A DNA stretch of 64,000 nt, from NCBI GenBank assembly GCA_000697665.1, contig KL197721.1, positions 176,365 through 240,364 of the forward strand, read 5' to 3'. Below the pieces are notes generated by a model. The model was not told the DNA's origin and searched no databases. It saw only the letters and a program-made list of their open reading frames with translations. This document shows, in pieces, positions 34,906 to 47,015 of this stretch (positions are counted from its first letter, which is position 1; each line of letters opens with the position of its first letter). The DNA comes from Jaapia argillacea MUCL 33604 (lineage: Eukaryota; Basidiomycota; Agaricomycetes; Jaapiales; Jaapiaceae). A program made the position numbers and the translations under genes.

Positions 34906-36295
34906 ATGTCCGATTCCTCTCCACAGGCTCCAGTTGAAACAAAGGCCGATGTCCAGGTACCACCTGAGACAAAGGTTGCCGATTTCAAGAAGCTCCCGGG
35001 TCTTCCGCGTCGCGATATCCACACCACCGCCCTCACCGCCCGCGCCATTATTCCCAATGGCATCTACACCATTCGATCGTATTCAAAGCCGAACCTCTGT
35101 CTCCAGCTCAATACTAGTGACAAAAATAGTATCACCGCTTCACCCCAGGTCACCACCGGCCAGAATCCGTATCAGCAAGTAAGCCTCCCACTCGCATACT
35201 TCAATACTCTGAAGAATTACTCACGTTATGGCGGGTAGTGGATCGTTACCATCCAGAGTGATCACACCTATAAGTTTACAAACCTTGGCCGCGACCTTGA
35301 GATTGGCGCCGTCATCCAAGTGTGTGCTGGCAATAGTCCAGGGTACATTTCTGGCACCACTCAGGATACATTCTGGCTCCTCACCGCCCTGAATGACACT
35401 TTCATGTGTGATCCAATAATTTCTTATAATATTGATTCTGAGACCTTCCTTTACAGAATTGGGTATAGAGAAGATCCGTATGTCGTCGATCTCAACGATG
35501 CTGGGACGGGCAGCGTCAGTACCGTCTCGTTGCTCCTAATCACTTGTACTGAAACTTCGATCATAGAACCGAATGGTCACCCTCAATTTGTTTGATCCCG
35601 AGGTTCGAGGATTTGCCTTTGGGCCTTTCCACCAGCTAATATTGACGACGTCTTTCAGAATCAGCTCGAGAAACAACTTTGGTTTTTCGACTTGTATGAC
35701 GGAACTGCCCCAGAAACGCAGATACTCCCTGGATACTCCTATCTCTTTACCAACATCGGAACCGGAAGAGTCTTAGCCCTCAGCGGCAACACTCCATACA
35801 TGTATGGTGTCGGGACCGGACCCGGATCGAATACCTCTGTAGGTCTATTCCCTAATCCCCACCTATTGATATTCTCATCAAGACTTAGTGGCTCCCTATC
35901 TTTGACGCCTACGGGAGAATGTATATCGCGACCACCTACCCTCGTGGCGCCCCGCCTACTACCGTCGGATACTTGACGAACGGGAATATCAGCACCACTC
36001 CAGTCGTCTGCCGTCTCAAATTTGCTGAACCTGCAACCGACGGGGTCTTCTAGTATGTCATAGCCTCCGCCCCTCCCCCGTTGCCGCTTTACTTACAGGA
36101 ATTTTCCCAGTATCAACGTCAATTCGGAACTCTCTGGGGATGTTGTTGCCGACAATACTCTCCCTACTAACTATGTTAGTTTACTTTGCACCGCGTACCG
36201 TGACATTCCCTGATTCCCACCTCTAGGCATCGTTCGAACCCCTGAACACGAGTAAAATCACTCAGAAATGGAAGATGACTCGCGTTAACCAGTAA
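34906..36295 (+). CDS. Trefoil B, copy 2: ricin-B-type beta-trefoil lectin-like protein
   Basis: Counterpart of 22277-23668 with the same exon pattern and no break seen. Starts MSDSSPQAPVETKADVQVPP, then NGIYTIRSYSKPNLCLQLNT, IGYREDPYVVDLNDAGTGSV, KQLWFFDLYDGTAPETQILP, TGRVLALSGNTPYMYGVGTG, WLPIFDAYGRMYIATTYPRG and ITQKWKMTRVNQ (stop 36293-36295). Amino-acid changes from copy 1 cluster in the N-terminal arm and surface loops. Its promoter keeps the palindromic element that copy 1 has lost. Confidence 0.76.
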
Positions 36296-37055
36296 TCAGC
36301 CTTCAGCTCCACTCCGAAATCTCGAAATTTCTCTATATCCTGGGTTGTACGAGTTTTATGTGGCATGTAGCATGATGGAATGAAGGTGTATGTGATGGTT
36401 CACACGTTTCGGAATCCAATGCACGATCCCCCAATGAACCCGACTGAGCGCCATTACCCGCGACTTACTCCTGAGCGGCCACATCGAACGATTTTGAGAA
36501 ATTCAAGCCCAGGACTGTGAGTTGGGTGGCGCAGCGACAGGATACTTCCATTCGATGCGAGGGAGAGTAGTGATTGTGACGAAGCGATTGTGCAATCACC
36601 ACAAATGGTCACGCAGGGAGTTCGATGCTGGTTTTTTGAATGCCAGTGCTCGGTATCTTGGCCTGGGGTACAAATGAACAGATCGACACAGCCTACATTT
36701 TTGTCCAAGACGGAGTCGTTTTATCAAAAAGCGAAAGCGGCTGAGCATATGTAGCCCGAGCTAACGACTCCGAGAAGTGCCGGCGCTAGTGTGGTGCTAG
36801 TAAGTAGTAGGATCCAGCAATACGCAGACCCGGGGTGCTGGGAGAATACACCTTGCAGGGAACTGTGCCTTCAAGTTCATCGTATCCATCGCGAAAAACG
36901 CTCGAGTCTTCGAGTTGTCAGAGCAAGATGAAAACAACAGATTGAGATCATTTCAGCATTCACACAATACAAGCTACTGTTACAAATGGCAGACAATACT
37001 GGGGGACTCGGAGTCGAGCCTTCGAATCGGATACCTGACCAAAACCATACGCTTC

Positions 37056-38424
37056 TCACTGGTTGACACGAGTCATCTTCCACTTCTGAGTCAACTTGCT
37101 CGTGTCCAGCGACTCGAAAGACGCCTGGAAGCACATGATTCCATCAGATAAAGCACAAGATGAAGGTGAAGCGACTCACGTAAGAATTGGCGAGAGAATT
37201 GTCGGCCACGACGTCGCCTGAGAGGTCCGAGTTGACCATAATGCTAGAAAAAAGGTCAGACGTCGGGAGCTCCCGCTCCGAGAGAAAATATGTCACATAC
37301 TAGAAGACCCCGTCGAATACAGGATCAGCAAACTTGAGACGGCAGACAACTGGAGTGGTGCTAATATTTCCGTTCGTCAAGTATCCGACGGTGGTGGGCG
37401 GAGCGCCACGAGGGTAGGTGGTGGTTATGTACATTTTCCCGTTGGCATCAAAGACGGGGAGCCACTAGGCTATGATGAGAATATCAATGGGTGGAAATTA
37501 GAGAATAGACCTACCGAGGTGTTTGTTCCAGGTCCGGTTCCGGCACCATACATATAGGGAGTGTAGTTGCTGAGACTCAACACCCTTCCAGTTGAGAGGT
37601 TGCTAAATTGGTAAGAGTAACCTGGGAGGATTTGGGTTTCTGGGGCCGTTCCTTCCAGCAAGTCGAAATGCCAAAGTTGCTTATCGAGTCGATTCTAAAG
37701 CGTATATGGGATCAGTGATTGATGAAAATTTGTGATCAAGAATTTTACGAACCTCGGGATCAAACAAGTGCAGAGACACGGGTCGCCTCTGAAAACAATG
37801 TATGTCAGCGAAGCTTCACATTCCAATCGGGTAAAGACGATACGGACAGAGGGGGTGCCGCCAGCACTGAGGTCGACAACATAAGCGATGTTGCTATCTC
37901 CGATTCTGATAAGGAAGTCTGTCAGCAACAACAGTGAGGTATGGGCGACGGGACCCTTACACGAAACCGTCCTTCAAGCCAGTGAGCATCCAGAAGAAAT
38001 CTTCGCTGGAGCCTGCGACGTAGCCTGGGTTACCACCAGAGGACTGGATCACAGCTGCCATTTCGAGGGCCCGTCCGCGATTCGTGAACTTGTAAGTATT
38101 GTCAGTCTGCCTGCTGAGGAACCACTATCAGGTAGAGGTGAATATCAGTTTCCGCTACTAGGCACGGAAGGTGTAGGCGGATTATTTTACCTGCTGGAAC
38201 GGATTCTGGTATGTGGTATCTCTGTTAGAGGCCGTGATGATGTCTTTATCGTCGACGTTCAGCTGGAGACAGAGGTTGGCTTTGAACGATGAGCGAATGA
38301 CGTAGACGCCGTTGGGAATAATGGCGCGAGCGGTGGTGGCGGAACTGTGAGGGTCGATTCGTTTTTCTTCATGACCAATGCTGGCCTCGGCGAGTTTTTG
38401 TTCGATGGGAGCGGTATCTGTCAT
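37056..38424 (-). CDS. Trefoil C, copy 2: ricin-B-type beta-trefoil lectin-like protein
   Basis: Start 38424 (MTDTAPIEQKLAEASIGHEE), stop 37056-37058. The exons align with copy 1 at 24429-25797 base for base, with only a handful of substitutions (for example Val for Ile in NGVYVIRSSF). The next genes on both sides differ visibly more between copies. TATA-like CTTATAAG at 38500-38507. Fold, repeats and likely role are as for copy 1. Confidence 0.78.
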
Positions 38425-39859
38425 ATTGAAGAAAGGCCTGTGTTTGTTTCACTGGAGTGGAAGTCGAGGCTTGATTGGTTGGGAGGGAGTGTTCTGAGGC
38501 TTATAAGTTGCAAACGAGAGATCATGTGATGGAGATAAAGGAGGCGGAAGAAATGGAAGCCGGTGAAGAAACCTACGATGGAGCTATCCCAAACGTCCTC
38601 GCCCTCGCGAAAAATGGGGTCGGACTCGTATCACGGAGGGTAAAGTTGTCCGAGCTTACCCACCCCAAAAATCGATGGTAGGATGGGAAAGATACCAGCA
38701 GTTCGGTTGGCCTCGACACCTGGCGGTACTGTCCCTGCGATGCCAAACTCGTTCGATCGTGTCTTCGCAGCTAGAAGTAAGCCGCACAAAACCTGACACC
38801 GAATGGTAATTGGTCGGAACGACGAGGAGTGGCTGAGGCAGGGCAGGAGCATATCAACTCTCCAAGGTTTGGAGGAGCCGTGTTCTCATGCTGAACAGCC
38901 GTCTTTTCCGCGCACTTCGATGTCATAGGATACAATGAACCCACTCCGAGAGAACGGCGAGCTTGAGTTCCTGAGTTCGGCCCTAGAGTAAGTACCAGTG
39001 GGATTCCAGCGGCTGCGCCGTGTGACGATGACCGTTGGGATCAAGTTAGTAGGGACAGGTATGTGGATGGTTTGACAGGTCGTAACCGCCCAAGAATAGG
39101 TGTGCTCCACAAATGACTCGAACAACATTACCTCATGGTCGCCAGACGATATGGTGAGGAAGCACAAGACAGCAAAGCCACTCGGGGAGTTTGACATTCC
39201 GCGAAACAATGTTGCCGGAGGCAATATCGCGGGACCGAGGGGCGGATGAACTTGAAGGTCAGAATGCAACACTGCGCCAGAGGGGCTACAAACAGGTGAT
39301 CCAAACAATCGATATCCAGGATGAGGACATTGGGGACTGGGAGAACTCCGCCACGTCGTGACCGGCGTGACAAAGACCGGTGAGCCTCATGGATGAAATG
39401 CTCCCGATGTTAATGAACTCGGGGATAATTGCCTGTGCCTGGCAGGATCGCGTTTCGATAAGATGTAACTTTACAAATGCAATGCTGAACATCGATTTAG
39501 CACCGCCGATTGACGCCTGTCGACGCTAGTAACTAGCACTAAGAAGTCGCAGAAAACCAAGTCAGCGATACTCGGTGATTTGTAAACCATTGTCTTGCAA
39601 CGGCGGTACGACTCCTCCATCAGGTGTTACTCGCTTCCAATCTAGGGCATCCACTTCGCGGGAGAGAACCATCGATTCAAACTGCCTCCATTCCACATTA
39701 CTTGTCGCAATGTGACCCAAATCCCACAGCATGTAGGGCTCAGAACCTGGTCGGGCTTTTCTCTCCTCCATCAAATTTTAACCCTTTCCCCTAGGGCCAC
39801 TCCTTGCAGAATATAAATTATGCCTCGCGAACAATTCTCCACCAAGCACCTCGCCCAGC
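38425..39859. other. Divergent promoter region C2/D2
   Basis: About 1.4 kb between divergent trefoil C and D genes, homologous to 25798-26868 and, inverted, to 59530-60409. Copy 1 lacks about 360 bases present here (roughly 38,960-39,340). TATA box of D2 (TATAAAT) at 39812-39818. No gene seen. Confidence 0.55.
38782..38811 (-). promoter_or_regulatory. Conserved upstream element, trefoil C copy 2
   Basis: Minus strand ATTACCATTCGGTGTC then AGGTTTTGTGCGGC, about 360 bases before the ATG. Confidence 0.5.
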
Positions 39860-41171
39860 ATGCCCGACACTGGATACTACACGATCAAGAACACCGTTAA
39901 CGGAACTATCGGTCTCACCGTCGCAAACGGTCAGACTGACACCGCCCCCATCGTCTCAGTGAAGGATGAAGCCATTGTGAGTTCCTCAACTAGGCTTATG
40001 TCCCCATGCGCTAACCTGAACTTCACCGCAAACATTAGTTCTCCATCATCTCTGCACCTTCCAAGGGAGGTTACTACATCTCGGTAGTTGCAAACTCGTC
40101 CGGATTCCTCCCTCAACCACGCGAGACCACTATCAAAAACGAGAAGCTATTTGCTCAAGTCGCGACTGGGGTCGATAAGCAATTGTGGTATCTCCCCGAA
40201 AACCAAGATGGGTCGGTGCAGTATGTATCCCAGCTCCAAGTTTGGATTGGATTTGCGTTGACGATCGATTGTTCTCCAGGATTACCGCTGCGAATGGTGG
40301 CGGCTCTTGGGTCCTTCCTTCAAACAAAGCGGGAACTCAAGTCGGTGGATTCTTTGATTATCACATCGGATGAGACTTAATAATTTGATAGGTCGACTGC
40401 CGCCCAAGCATAAACGTCATAAAGACTGCCGAGGGCGCTGCTGCTGAGATCAAGGATATTGCCTTCTGGAAGCTCACTAAGGCCAATATTCCCACCCCGC
40501 CGCAGCCCCCCAGCCAGGTCCACTCGACAGTGGAAAGTACACCATCAAGAACGTCAAGTATGGAAACATCAACATTAGCTCAGGAAGTTCACAGGTTCGC
40601 GTCGTTTCAAACCCTTCGCCAGCCACCGTAAGTCAACTCGCATACTCGGGCCTTCGGATCGCACTTAGACGTTTTTAACATTTCCTTTTATATGGCAGTG
40701 GTTCATCGAGAGGGTCGACAAGAAAGGTTTCGTGTATACGGTCTCGCTCGTTCAAGAAAGTTCCCCCCTCAATGGTCGCCAGGCTGTGGACGCAGCCGGA
40801 CGCTTGTACATCTCGGACTCAAACTTGATCACCGCCAATTGGGTAATTCACCCGCTCCAAAGTGACAGCACTTACATGCGAGTATCTTCTCAGTCAAAAA
40901 ATTTATGTCCCAGCCCCGTTTACTTATTTGGCATTAAACAATGTAGGATCTTCCGCGATTCCATGACCGTTGGCCCAGCCCACTGGGGGATCGACTGTGA
41001 CCAAACAGGTACTCAGGTATGCTGCGGCTTTCGCGCAATATTCGACCGACGGCACAGCGCTGATGGCTTTCCCAGGTCGGCATCAGGTTTGAAGATCATG
41101 AACTGCAGCCCAACATCGTGTCTGACTTTGCGACCGCCGATGAATGTTTCTGGCAGATTGTGAAGGCTTGA
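39860..41171 (+). pseudogene. Trefoil D, copy 2: two-domain I66-type protein with disrupted linker
   Basis: Counterpart of 26869-28182. Domain 1 is open from MPDTGYYTIKNTVNGTIGLT to IAFWKLTKANIPTP. The linker then holds two extra bases net (near 40,510, in a run of C) relative to copy 1. This shifts the frame ahead of domain 2, whose exons otherwise remain well preserved to ECFWQIVKA (stop 41169-41171). Recent loss or a homopolymer sequencing error are both possible. Domain 1 alone could still be made as a short product. Confidence 0.65.
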
Positions 41172-41690
41172 TCTACACCGCTGTTTCGCGGTTCGTAGCA
41201 CTGGTTGTTTGTTTTATTGAAGAGTTGTACGTTTTGGAAGTGCGAGTGCGAGTGTGAAACTGTGAATTGAATCTTGTGTTTTTGTGTCATCGCACCACCT
41301 GCGCGACGAAGTGAGCCCCAAAGCCTCCTCGCTTGTAATTTCATTGGTCAATTACCAGTCGGCAGCGAAAGGGTGTTTTTATGCACTGACGCATTTCCCT
41401 TCTCAGGTTCTTTTCCACTCTTTGGGTTGCTGTCCTCGGGCCGGGAGCACATCCGGACCGGTATCCCTCCCCGCCAAGTGGCGCTCCTTCTGGAGCTCAA
41501 GTTCTACAAATCGGACAATCAGACCTTGCCATTGTCCCCACACAAGACTCGCTCAGGTTGGCGTGCAAGATGGCCGTTGGTACTCCCGTTCTGGCAGCCT
41601 TGTTCGTTCTGCTATTTGAACCTGGCTCGCCTGCTGTCCTCGGCCAGTTTACTATCACATCCCCTTTGTGCTTCATCTCCGAGTCAAGCC
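41172..41690. other. Spacer between trefoil D2 and F-box gene
   Basis: About 520 bases with the F-box gene promoter. The first 200 bases align with copy 1 (28,183-28,385); the rest has no counterpart there. Confidence 0.5.
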
Positions 41691-43285
41691 ATGTCAATAT
41701 TCGGTATTAGCGAGATCTGCAAGAAAATCTGCGAGAACGTGCTGATGAGGGAGGATGAGGGAAGGGGCGATTTGGTTCGATTGTCTCACTGTTCTCGGGC
41801 AATGTCAGCGACCTCATGTGAAGTTCTTTGGGAGGTGCTGGATTCGGTCGAGCCGTTGCTTAATCTTATTCCCGCACTGGAAAAGAGGACTGTGGTGACC
41901 GAGGAAGGCATTGAGGAGGATGTATATGTGAGTCGAAGACCGTCTCAATGACTTGGAGGCCCATATTCTAATGTGCTTTTCAGGACCTCACCCATCCCAT
42001 TGGCGAGAGCGATTTGAGGCAATTTGACTCCTACGCACAGCATGTTCGAGCTCTTCGCCACCAATTTACCTCTGGCGAAATCGAAGCATTCTCCCTCTTA
42101 CACCAACACAAAGGTGCTGCCCTTCTACCTAAGCTCCAAAGCTTGGATTGGTGTGAAGGGAGTCTCTTCGATCCCATCCATCAGTTCACCCCTCGGCTTG
42201 CACCTTTTCTTTCCGAAACACTCCAAGACCTCCAGATAGACCTGGGCAGGTTCCCAACCCCTGTATATCCGACCCTCGATGTCCATGATGACTTGGCAGC
42301 AACGCTGCCAAGTCTGCCCTTCCGTTGTCCTCGAGTTCAGAGATTCCACATCACCGGACTCCCCAAGGCCGCTTCTCTTTCATTCTTGGGCGGCTTCAAG
42401 GAACTCCGCGAATTGGAACTGGACTCTTCGAAGGACGCACCTTCGTTGACATCCGAGACGCTCTTAGCCATTTCGGAGCTACCAGCCCTCGTGGCGTTAC
42501 GAGGGCTGAAAGCCTTTGGCAGCGAAATGGTTGATAATACCCCCAAGCCAGGCTTTCTATCACTCAAGGACATCAAGATCGTTGGTGCAGATGCGACAGG
42601 AATCGAACTTTTCTTCCGTTACCTTTCGAACCTCACACTGCATAGTTGCTCGATCCTTCGTCTGAAACTACACAAGCTGATGGACATCGTCGCCTGCCTG
42701 GGTGCGATCTCCACCGGGTCCTCGAGTTTACTTTCCCTGGCCATCATGATTGAGTCTGGTCCTCCACCAGGCTCTGAAACGCCGTCAGAGCTTGCGGAAG
42801 CCAGATATGCCATACTGCGCGCTCTTAATCAGGTACCAGCACCCAGCCTCACTTCGCTAGACCTTTCTTTGCAAAGGACGGCTGCCCCCAGCTCCTTGTC
42901 ACTTCCGCCAATCACTTTTGAGGAAGCTGAGTCCATGGCAGCGAATTGGCCTGCTTTGGAGTCATTTGCATATGGTAGCACCTTTCCTCCGTTCTCCCTC
43001 TTGTCCCTCTCAGCTTTTGTACTTCGTTGCCCGAGCCTAGCTGCTGTCGACATCGGCAGCTTGGTTGTCCAAGGTGGCTTCACGAACCCTTCCCGTAACC
43101 AACCCACCTGGAGCATCGACGAGATACCCAGATCATCGCACCTCGACCGCATTGACGTGCGAAATGTGATTACCATTCCGGATGACGCCGACGTCGATGG
43201 AAGGATTCTGCTGAATACGTTGAAACAAGTATTTTCTGGCAGAAGGGAGGATTCCTTGTCATCCCTGCCTCAGGCGGTGGGCTAG
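41691..43285 (+). CDS. F-box/leucine-rich-repeat protein, copy 2 (intact)
   Basis: Two exons (41691-41927, 41984-43285), about 510 residues. The N-terminus has a basidiomycete-type F-box: ISEICKKICENVLMREDEGR, then LVRLSHCSRAMSATSCEVLW and VLDSVEPLLNLIPAL. The rest is a divergent LRR-like array with L-rich segments such as LPKLQSLDWCEGSLFDP, GGFKELRELELDSS, ISELPALVALRGLKAFG and PALESFAYGSTFPPFS. Such proteins are presumed substrate adaptors of SCF ubiquitin ligases through SKP1/CUL1. This is the only complete copy in the window; copy 1 (28815-29345) is cut. It converges on the decayed gene H. Confidence 0.8.
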
Positions 43286-43501
43286 TAGCTTGAACTCGTG
43301 GACAGTGAGCGTGGGGTGTCGAAGTATTCTTAGATTCGTATCATATCTCGGACTCTCCCTAATTCCCTGTCCTCTGGTAGGATACAGTATGTGTGCGGAC
43401 ACCATTTGCTACAGTATTCGGAATGATAACGTTGCGCTGGCGAAGCACCCCTTGGAGTGATTCACTCTATAAGCCTTCTAGGCTGAATGGGAATGTTAAC
43501 T

Positions 43502-44700
43502 TTAAGCAGTAACTTCCACCTGGAGTCTGACATTCACCCTGCGGCCTTCGACTGTATCCTGAAATCTCTCGACGGCCTCGCGTAAGGCTGGGCTGGTGAG
43601 CGGCCAACATTGACCACGAGAAAAATCTAACCGGGGAAACACCCGGTCTAGAGCTGCTGCGAAGAGCTCTTCGTTGACTTCAACTTGGTCTACCAGGCGA
43701 TACAGGAGAGCGTGAGGTGAGATGCGAAGTATCTGCACCCGTCGACCATCAGGGTAGTGATGACGTTCTCGAGACGCCGGCAGCGAGAGACAAAATGGGA
43801 GTGGCGAGATCGAGAATGAGAGCGGACAACAGGTTATGGCCGCCAAGTTTGGCCAATTGAAGCCCATTTTTCCGCCTCCCAATCGTGATAGGAAGAGCCA
43901 ACGATAATGTATCAAAGAGTTCTGAGCTGGATATCCAGCCGGCCAATAGATCACCAGCCCAATCGCAAGGCCAGCCAAGCGAGGCACTGCTAGGAGGACC
44001 AGCAGCCTGCACTATCTCGCGTCCACAAGGGTCGGGACTAGTAAGTTGAGTAGCACTGTGTACGTGGCCGTTCAGATTACATGGTTCCCAAAGATGAGGA
44101 GACGCGGGACATTCCCTTGAGACAGGTGGCGGGATCGCTCCAATACCTGAGGAGAAGAAAATGGATGCGGCATGTACGAAAGCGATTGCTTGATACGGCA
44201 CCGAAGAACAGTTCAACTCCCTTTATGTCTCCACGTCCAATTTCGAGGGCTTCTTGGAGATGAAATCCCGGCTTGAAAGACTTATTATCCCATCCTCCGC
44301 CGAATACTCCTAGACCTTGTATGTCTGTGAGAGCTGGCAGCTCAGATAAGGCTCGAAGGGCACAGAAGTCGGTAGAAGGGGCCTACAGATTTGGCAAGTC
44401 TATAACTCGGAGCTCTTCGAAAGAGACGACGAAGCATAGTGGAATTCTTCAAGTCCTGGGGATCCACTGAAACAGAATTCGAAGTTCTGGGTGTGTGGGC
44501 AGAGAGGTTCGGTAGCTCGTGGAAGAATGATGCGGCCTGTCCTGCATCGTCGGGCTGCCAATTGCGCATTGCGTGGAGACATTGAGGCCTCGGATCCGGA
44601 AGTTGGTGGAAGGAATGGGAAGAAACTGGGAGACAAAGTCTCACGAAATGGGGCCGCTGCTGAGATAGCCCAACGACATCGCTGCACGTCCCTATGTGTG
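43502..44700 (-). pseudogene. H, copy 2: decayed F-box/LRR-like gene
   Basis: Minus-strand coding-like stretch. The most gene-like piece is about 44,180-44,350 (ALSELPALTDIQGLGVFGGG, FHLQEALEIGRGDIKGVELF), which resembles the middle of the neighbouring F-box gene. A long 3' frame (43502-43987) ends VEGRRVNVRLQVEVTA with a stop at 43502-43504. Frames change several times without good splice sites, so it is probably an old inverted paralogue that no longer codes. A divergent multi-exon gene remains possible. Confidence 0.45.
43953..43960. other. Empty target site paralogous to the hAT-like insertion
   Basis: ACCAGCCC within GCCAATAGATCACCAGCCC. In the inverted copy 3 this octamer (read as GGGCTGGT) is present twice, flanking the 1,189-bp element at 58261-59449. 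Copy 1 has the near-identical empty site TCCAGCCC at 29663-29670. Confidence 0.85.
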
Positions 44701-44953
44701 TCATGGGTAGGACCTTGGGGTACTCATCGCAAGGATAACTTTCTGGCAGATCTCGCTAATGTAAATTTAAAGCGGAGGATGCACCAACCGAGGTGAAGCT
44801 TTGAAGGGGCAAGCTTGAAGCTTGAAGTCGGCTGCGGTGACGGTTTTCGAAGTCAGCGATTGTGGCGTCCACTGTCCCTTCGCCTCGAACTCCTTGCACC
44901 AAATCAACTACCCAGCTAACGGTTTCTAACTATCGCCTGGAGAGAAACGAACA

Positions 44954-47015
44954 ATGTCTTTTCAACCTCCACGAAAATGTCTGCTCACAAAAGAGCAACT
45001 TCTCGCTTTCCAAGCCTCCAAAACACATCAAGGTCTCGTTTCCTACATCGATGAACTAAACGCATCGGTCGTAGGTGTTAAACTTGGGAGTCAATGTTCG
45101 GAATCTCCTGTACGTCCTACCTTTCAGTAGTTGCACCTAAACTAGCTGAAGAGCTAACTTGGGAGTTGTGGTTCCTTCGTAGGGAGTGGAAGCGATCTTG
45201 GGAGTGTTGGACAAAGTTGAGGAGATCGCGAAGGATACTCCTCCTGTGGACAATAAAGCTTCGAGATTTGGAAACCCTGCTTTCAGGACATTCTATGACC
45301 GTGTCGCTGAGGTGCGTTTTACCATATATCTGGACCACCCCATAATCCTTACTCATACTTTGTGATCTCCGAACTTGCTGTGCTTGCCTTTTCGTGGCGA
45401 TAGGAGGCATCATCGTTACATGCGACGTTACCGAACTTACCATCTGACGCCATTCCAGAAGTAGAAGGATATTTCAAGGAGTCATGGGGGAATCGAACAA
45501 GAATTGATTATGGGAGTGGTATGGAGTTGAATTTCTTGTGTTGGATGTATGTCTTGCTCCCCTTTCATGAACCCATCAGTTTCATTTTGCTTGATACGTG
45601 GTTGGAGTCTGACATTGTCTTCGTTTAGAATTTGTCTAGAGCGATTAGGTGTTGTCGAGAAATCGGACCATACTGCTCTTGTTATCAAAGTCTTCTGGAG
45701 GTACGTTGCTTTTTTTGACCTTTCCTCATCTCGGCTTTGCACTCGTATTCCGTCACGTCATGACCTCTTTCGTGGATTCTAGGTATATAACAGTAATGCG
45801 AACCCTCCAATCCTCTTACTGGCTAGAACCAGCAGGATCGCATGGTGTATGGGGTTTGGACGATTATCACTTCCTACCATTTTTGTGGGGTAGCGGGCAG
45901 CTGAGAGGCAAGTTCTTCTTCTCGCTTTTAATCCAAGAACTTTGCTTGTTTTCTTCCTTGTTTCCACTCCGTTTACACGACGGTGGTTCGCGTCGTCACA
46001 CCTCCTTTCTGCTGTCCTTATTGCTTTCACCTCGACTGGCCCATCTAATTTCGTGTTCACCGCGTAGGTCACAAATATATTCGACCAAAAGCTATTCACG
46101 ACCCCGAGATCGTTGAAGAATATTCAAAGGACTATATGTATTTCGCTTGTATTCAGTTTATTAATTCGGTGCGTTCTTCGTTCCGTCATTCGCATGGTTC
46201 CTCGTTGCAAGAGTGGCGTTTTACACTGCCGTTCAGAAGGCTGAGGCTGTACAGAACTTTAATTCGGCGCTTGGCTCAGGGAGGGGCGAGCTGTAATCGG
46301 ATTTGTGATCTTCGCTTCTTTTCTTGCATCCGGCCAGCAAAGCCGTGCCTGCTTGATGAAGCATGTGCGGAGTGGCTGCGGGGAAGCGGGCGTCTATTCG
46401 TAGACTGCTTCGCAGGTTCCATGCCGATGCCGCGTACTACTACTACAACCATGATGCTGATATGTTGTTTGGTGTAGGTTAAGACTGCCTCGTTGAGATG
46501 GCATTCTCCGATGTTGGATGATATCTCTGCTGTGAGTCGAGGCCATCCTTCAACACGCATCCCCGTTTTCTTTCTTATTTTGACCAGCGCTGACGACTTT
46601 TCTCGGCGTATTAAAGGTGAAAACGTGGGACAAGGTCAATTCTGGGATGATAAAAATGTACCAAGCGGAAGTCCTCGGCAAACTTCCGGTCATGCAACAC
46701 TTTCTCTTTGGTTCCATCTTAACTTATGATGGGCCTCTTCTACCCTCAACCTCAAATGGGGATACGGCCGATGCTTGTGGACACGATCATAGTCATAATC
46801 ATGCTCCATTGGGCGAGAGAGAGGGAGGGGCGGGGGTGGGAGTTGTGACGAAAGGAGACTTCGGGTGGGGCGATTGTTGTGGGATACCTGTCCCGAGCGT
46901 GTTCGCTGCTGCGAAGATGGAACAAGAGAAGGCGCTTCATGTGAAGCCTCTTGGAGATTTGGCAGGACTCGGGTTGCCCACGGGGGGTGGGATCAGGCCT
47001 GTGCCGTTTGATTGA
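44954..47015 (+). CDS. PTPA: Serine/threonine phosphatase 2A activator (PTPA/RRD family)
   Basis: Peptidyl-prolyl isomerase-like activator that helps form active PP2A-type phosphatases. Starts [20 protein letters not shown]. Later exons carry [58 protein letters not shown] and [10 protein letters not shown]. Then [39 protein letters not shown] and [13 protein letters not shown], all in family order. About eight introns. One (46169-46477, about 309 bases) is far longer than the rest. The C-terminal tail has a His-rich insert (CGHDHSHNH) before [16 protein letters not shown] and RPVPFD, stop 47013-47015. Intact. Confidence 0.93.

Larger units (their letters stand above)
30373..44695. repeat. 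Segmental duplication, copy 2 (tandem)
   Basis: About 14.3 kb repeating 17857-30372 in the same order and orientation. The left end is inside ALDH at a TTCGGTAGACATGC block. The right end is near CACGTCCCTAT at about 44,695, after which copy 2 continues into unduplicated sequence before PTPA. Confidence 0.9.

Noticed and set aside
19525-41171. Ribosome-inactivating toxin genes
   Set aside because: The ricin-B-like resemblance is only to the sugar-binding trefoil; no catalytic A-chain-like domain is encoded next to or within these genes.
17857-44695. Retroelement-driven duplication
   Set aside because: No reverse transcriptase, integrase, long terminal repeats or poly-A tails at the junctions; introns are retained in all copies.
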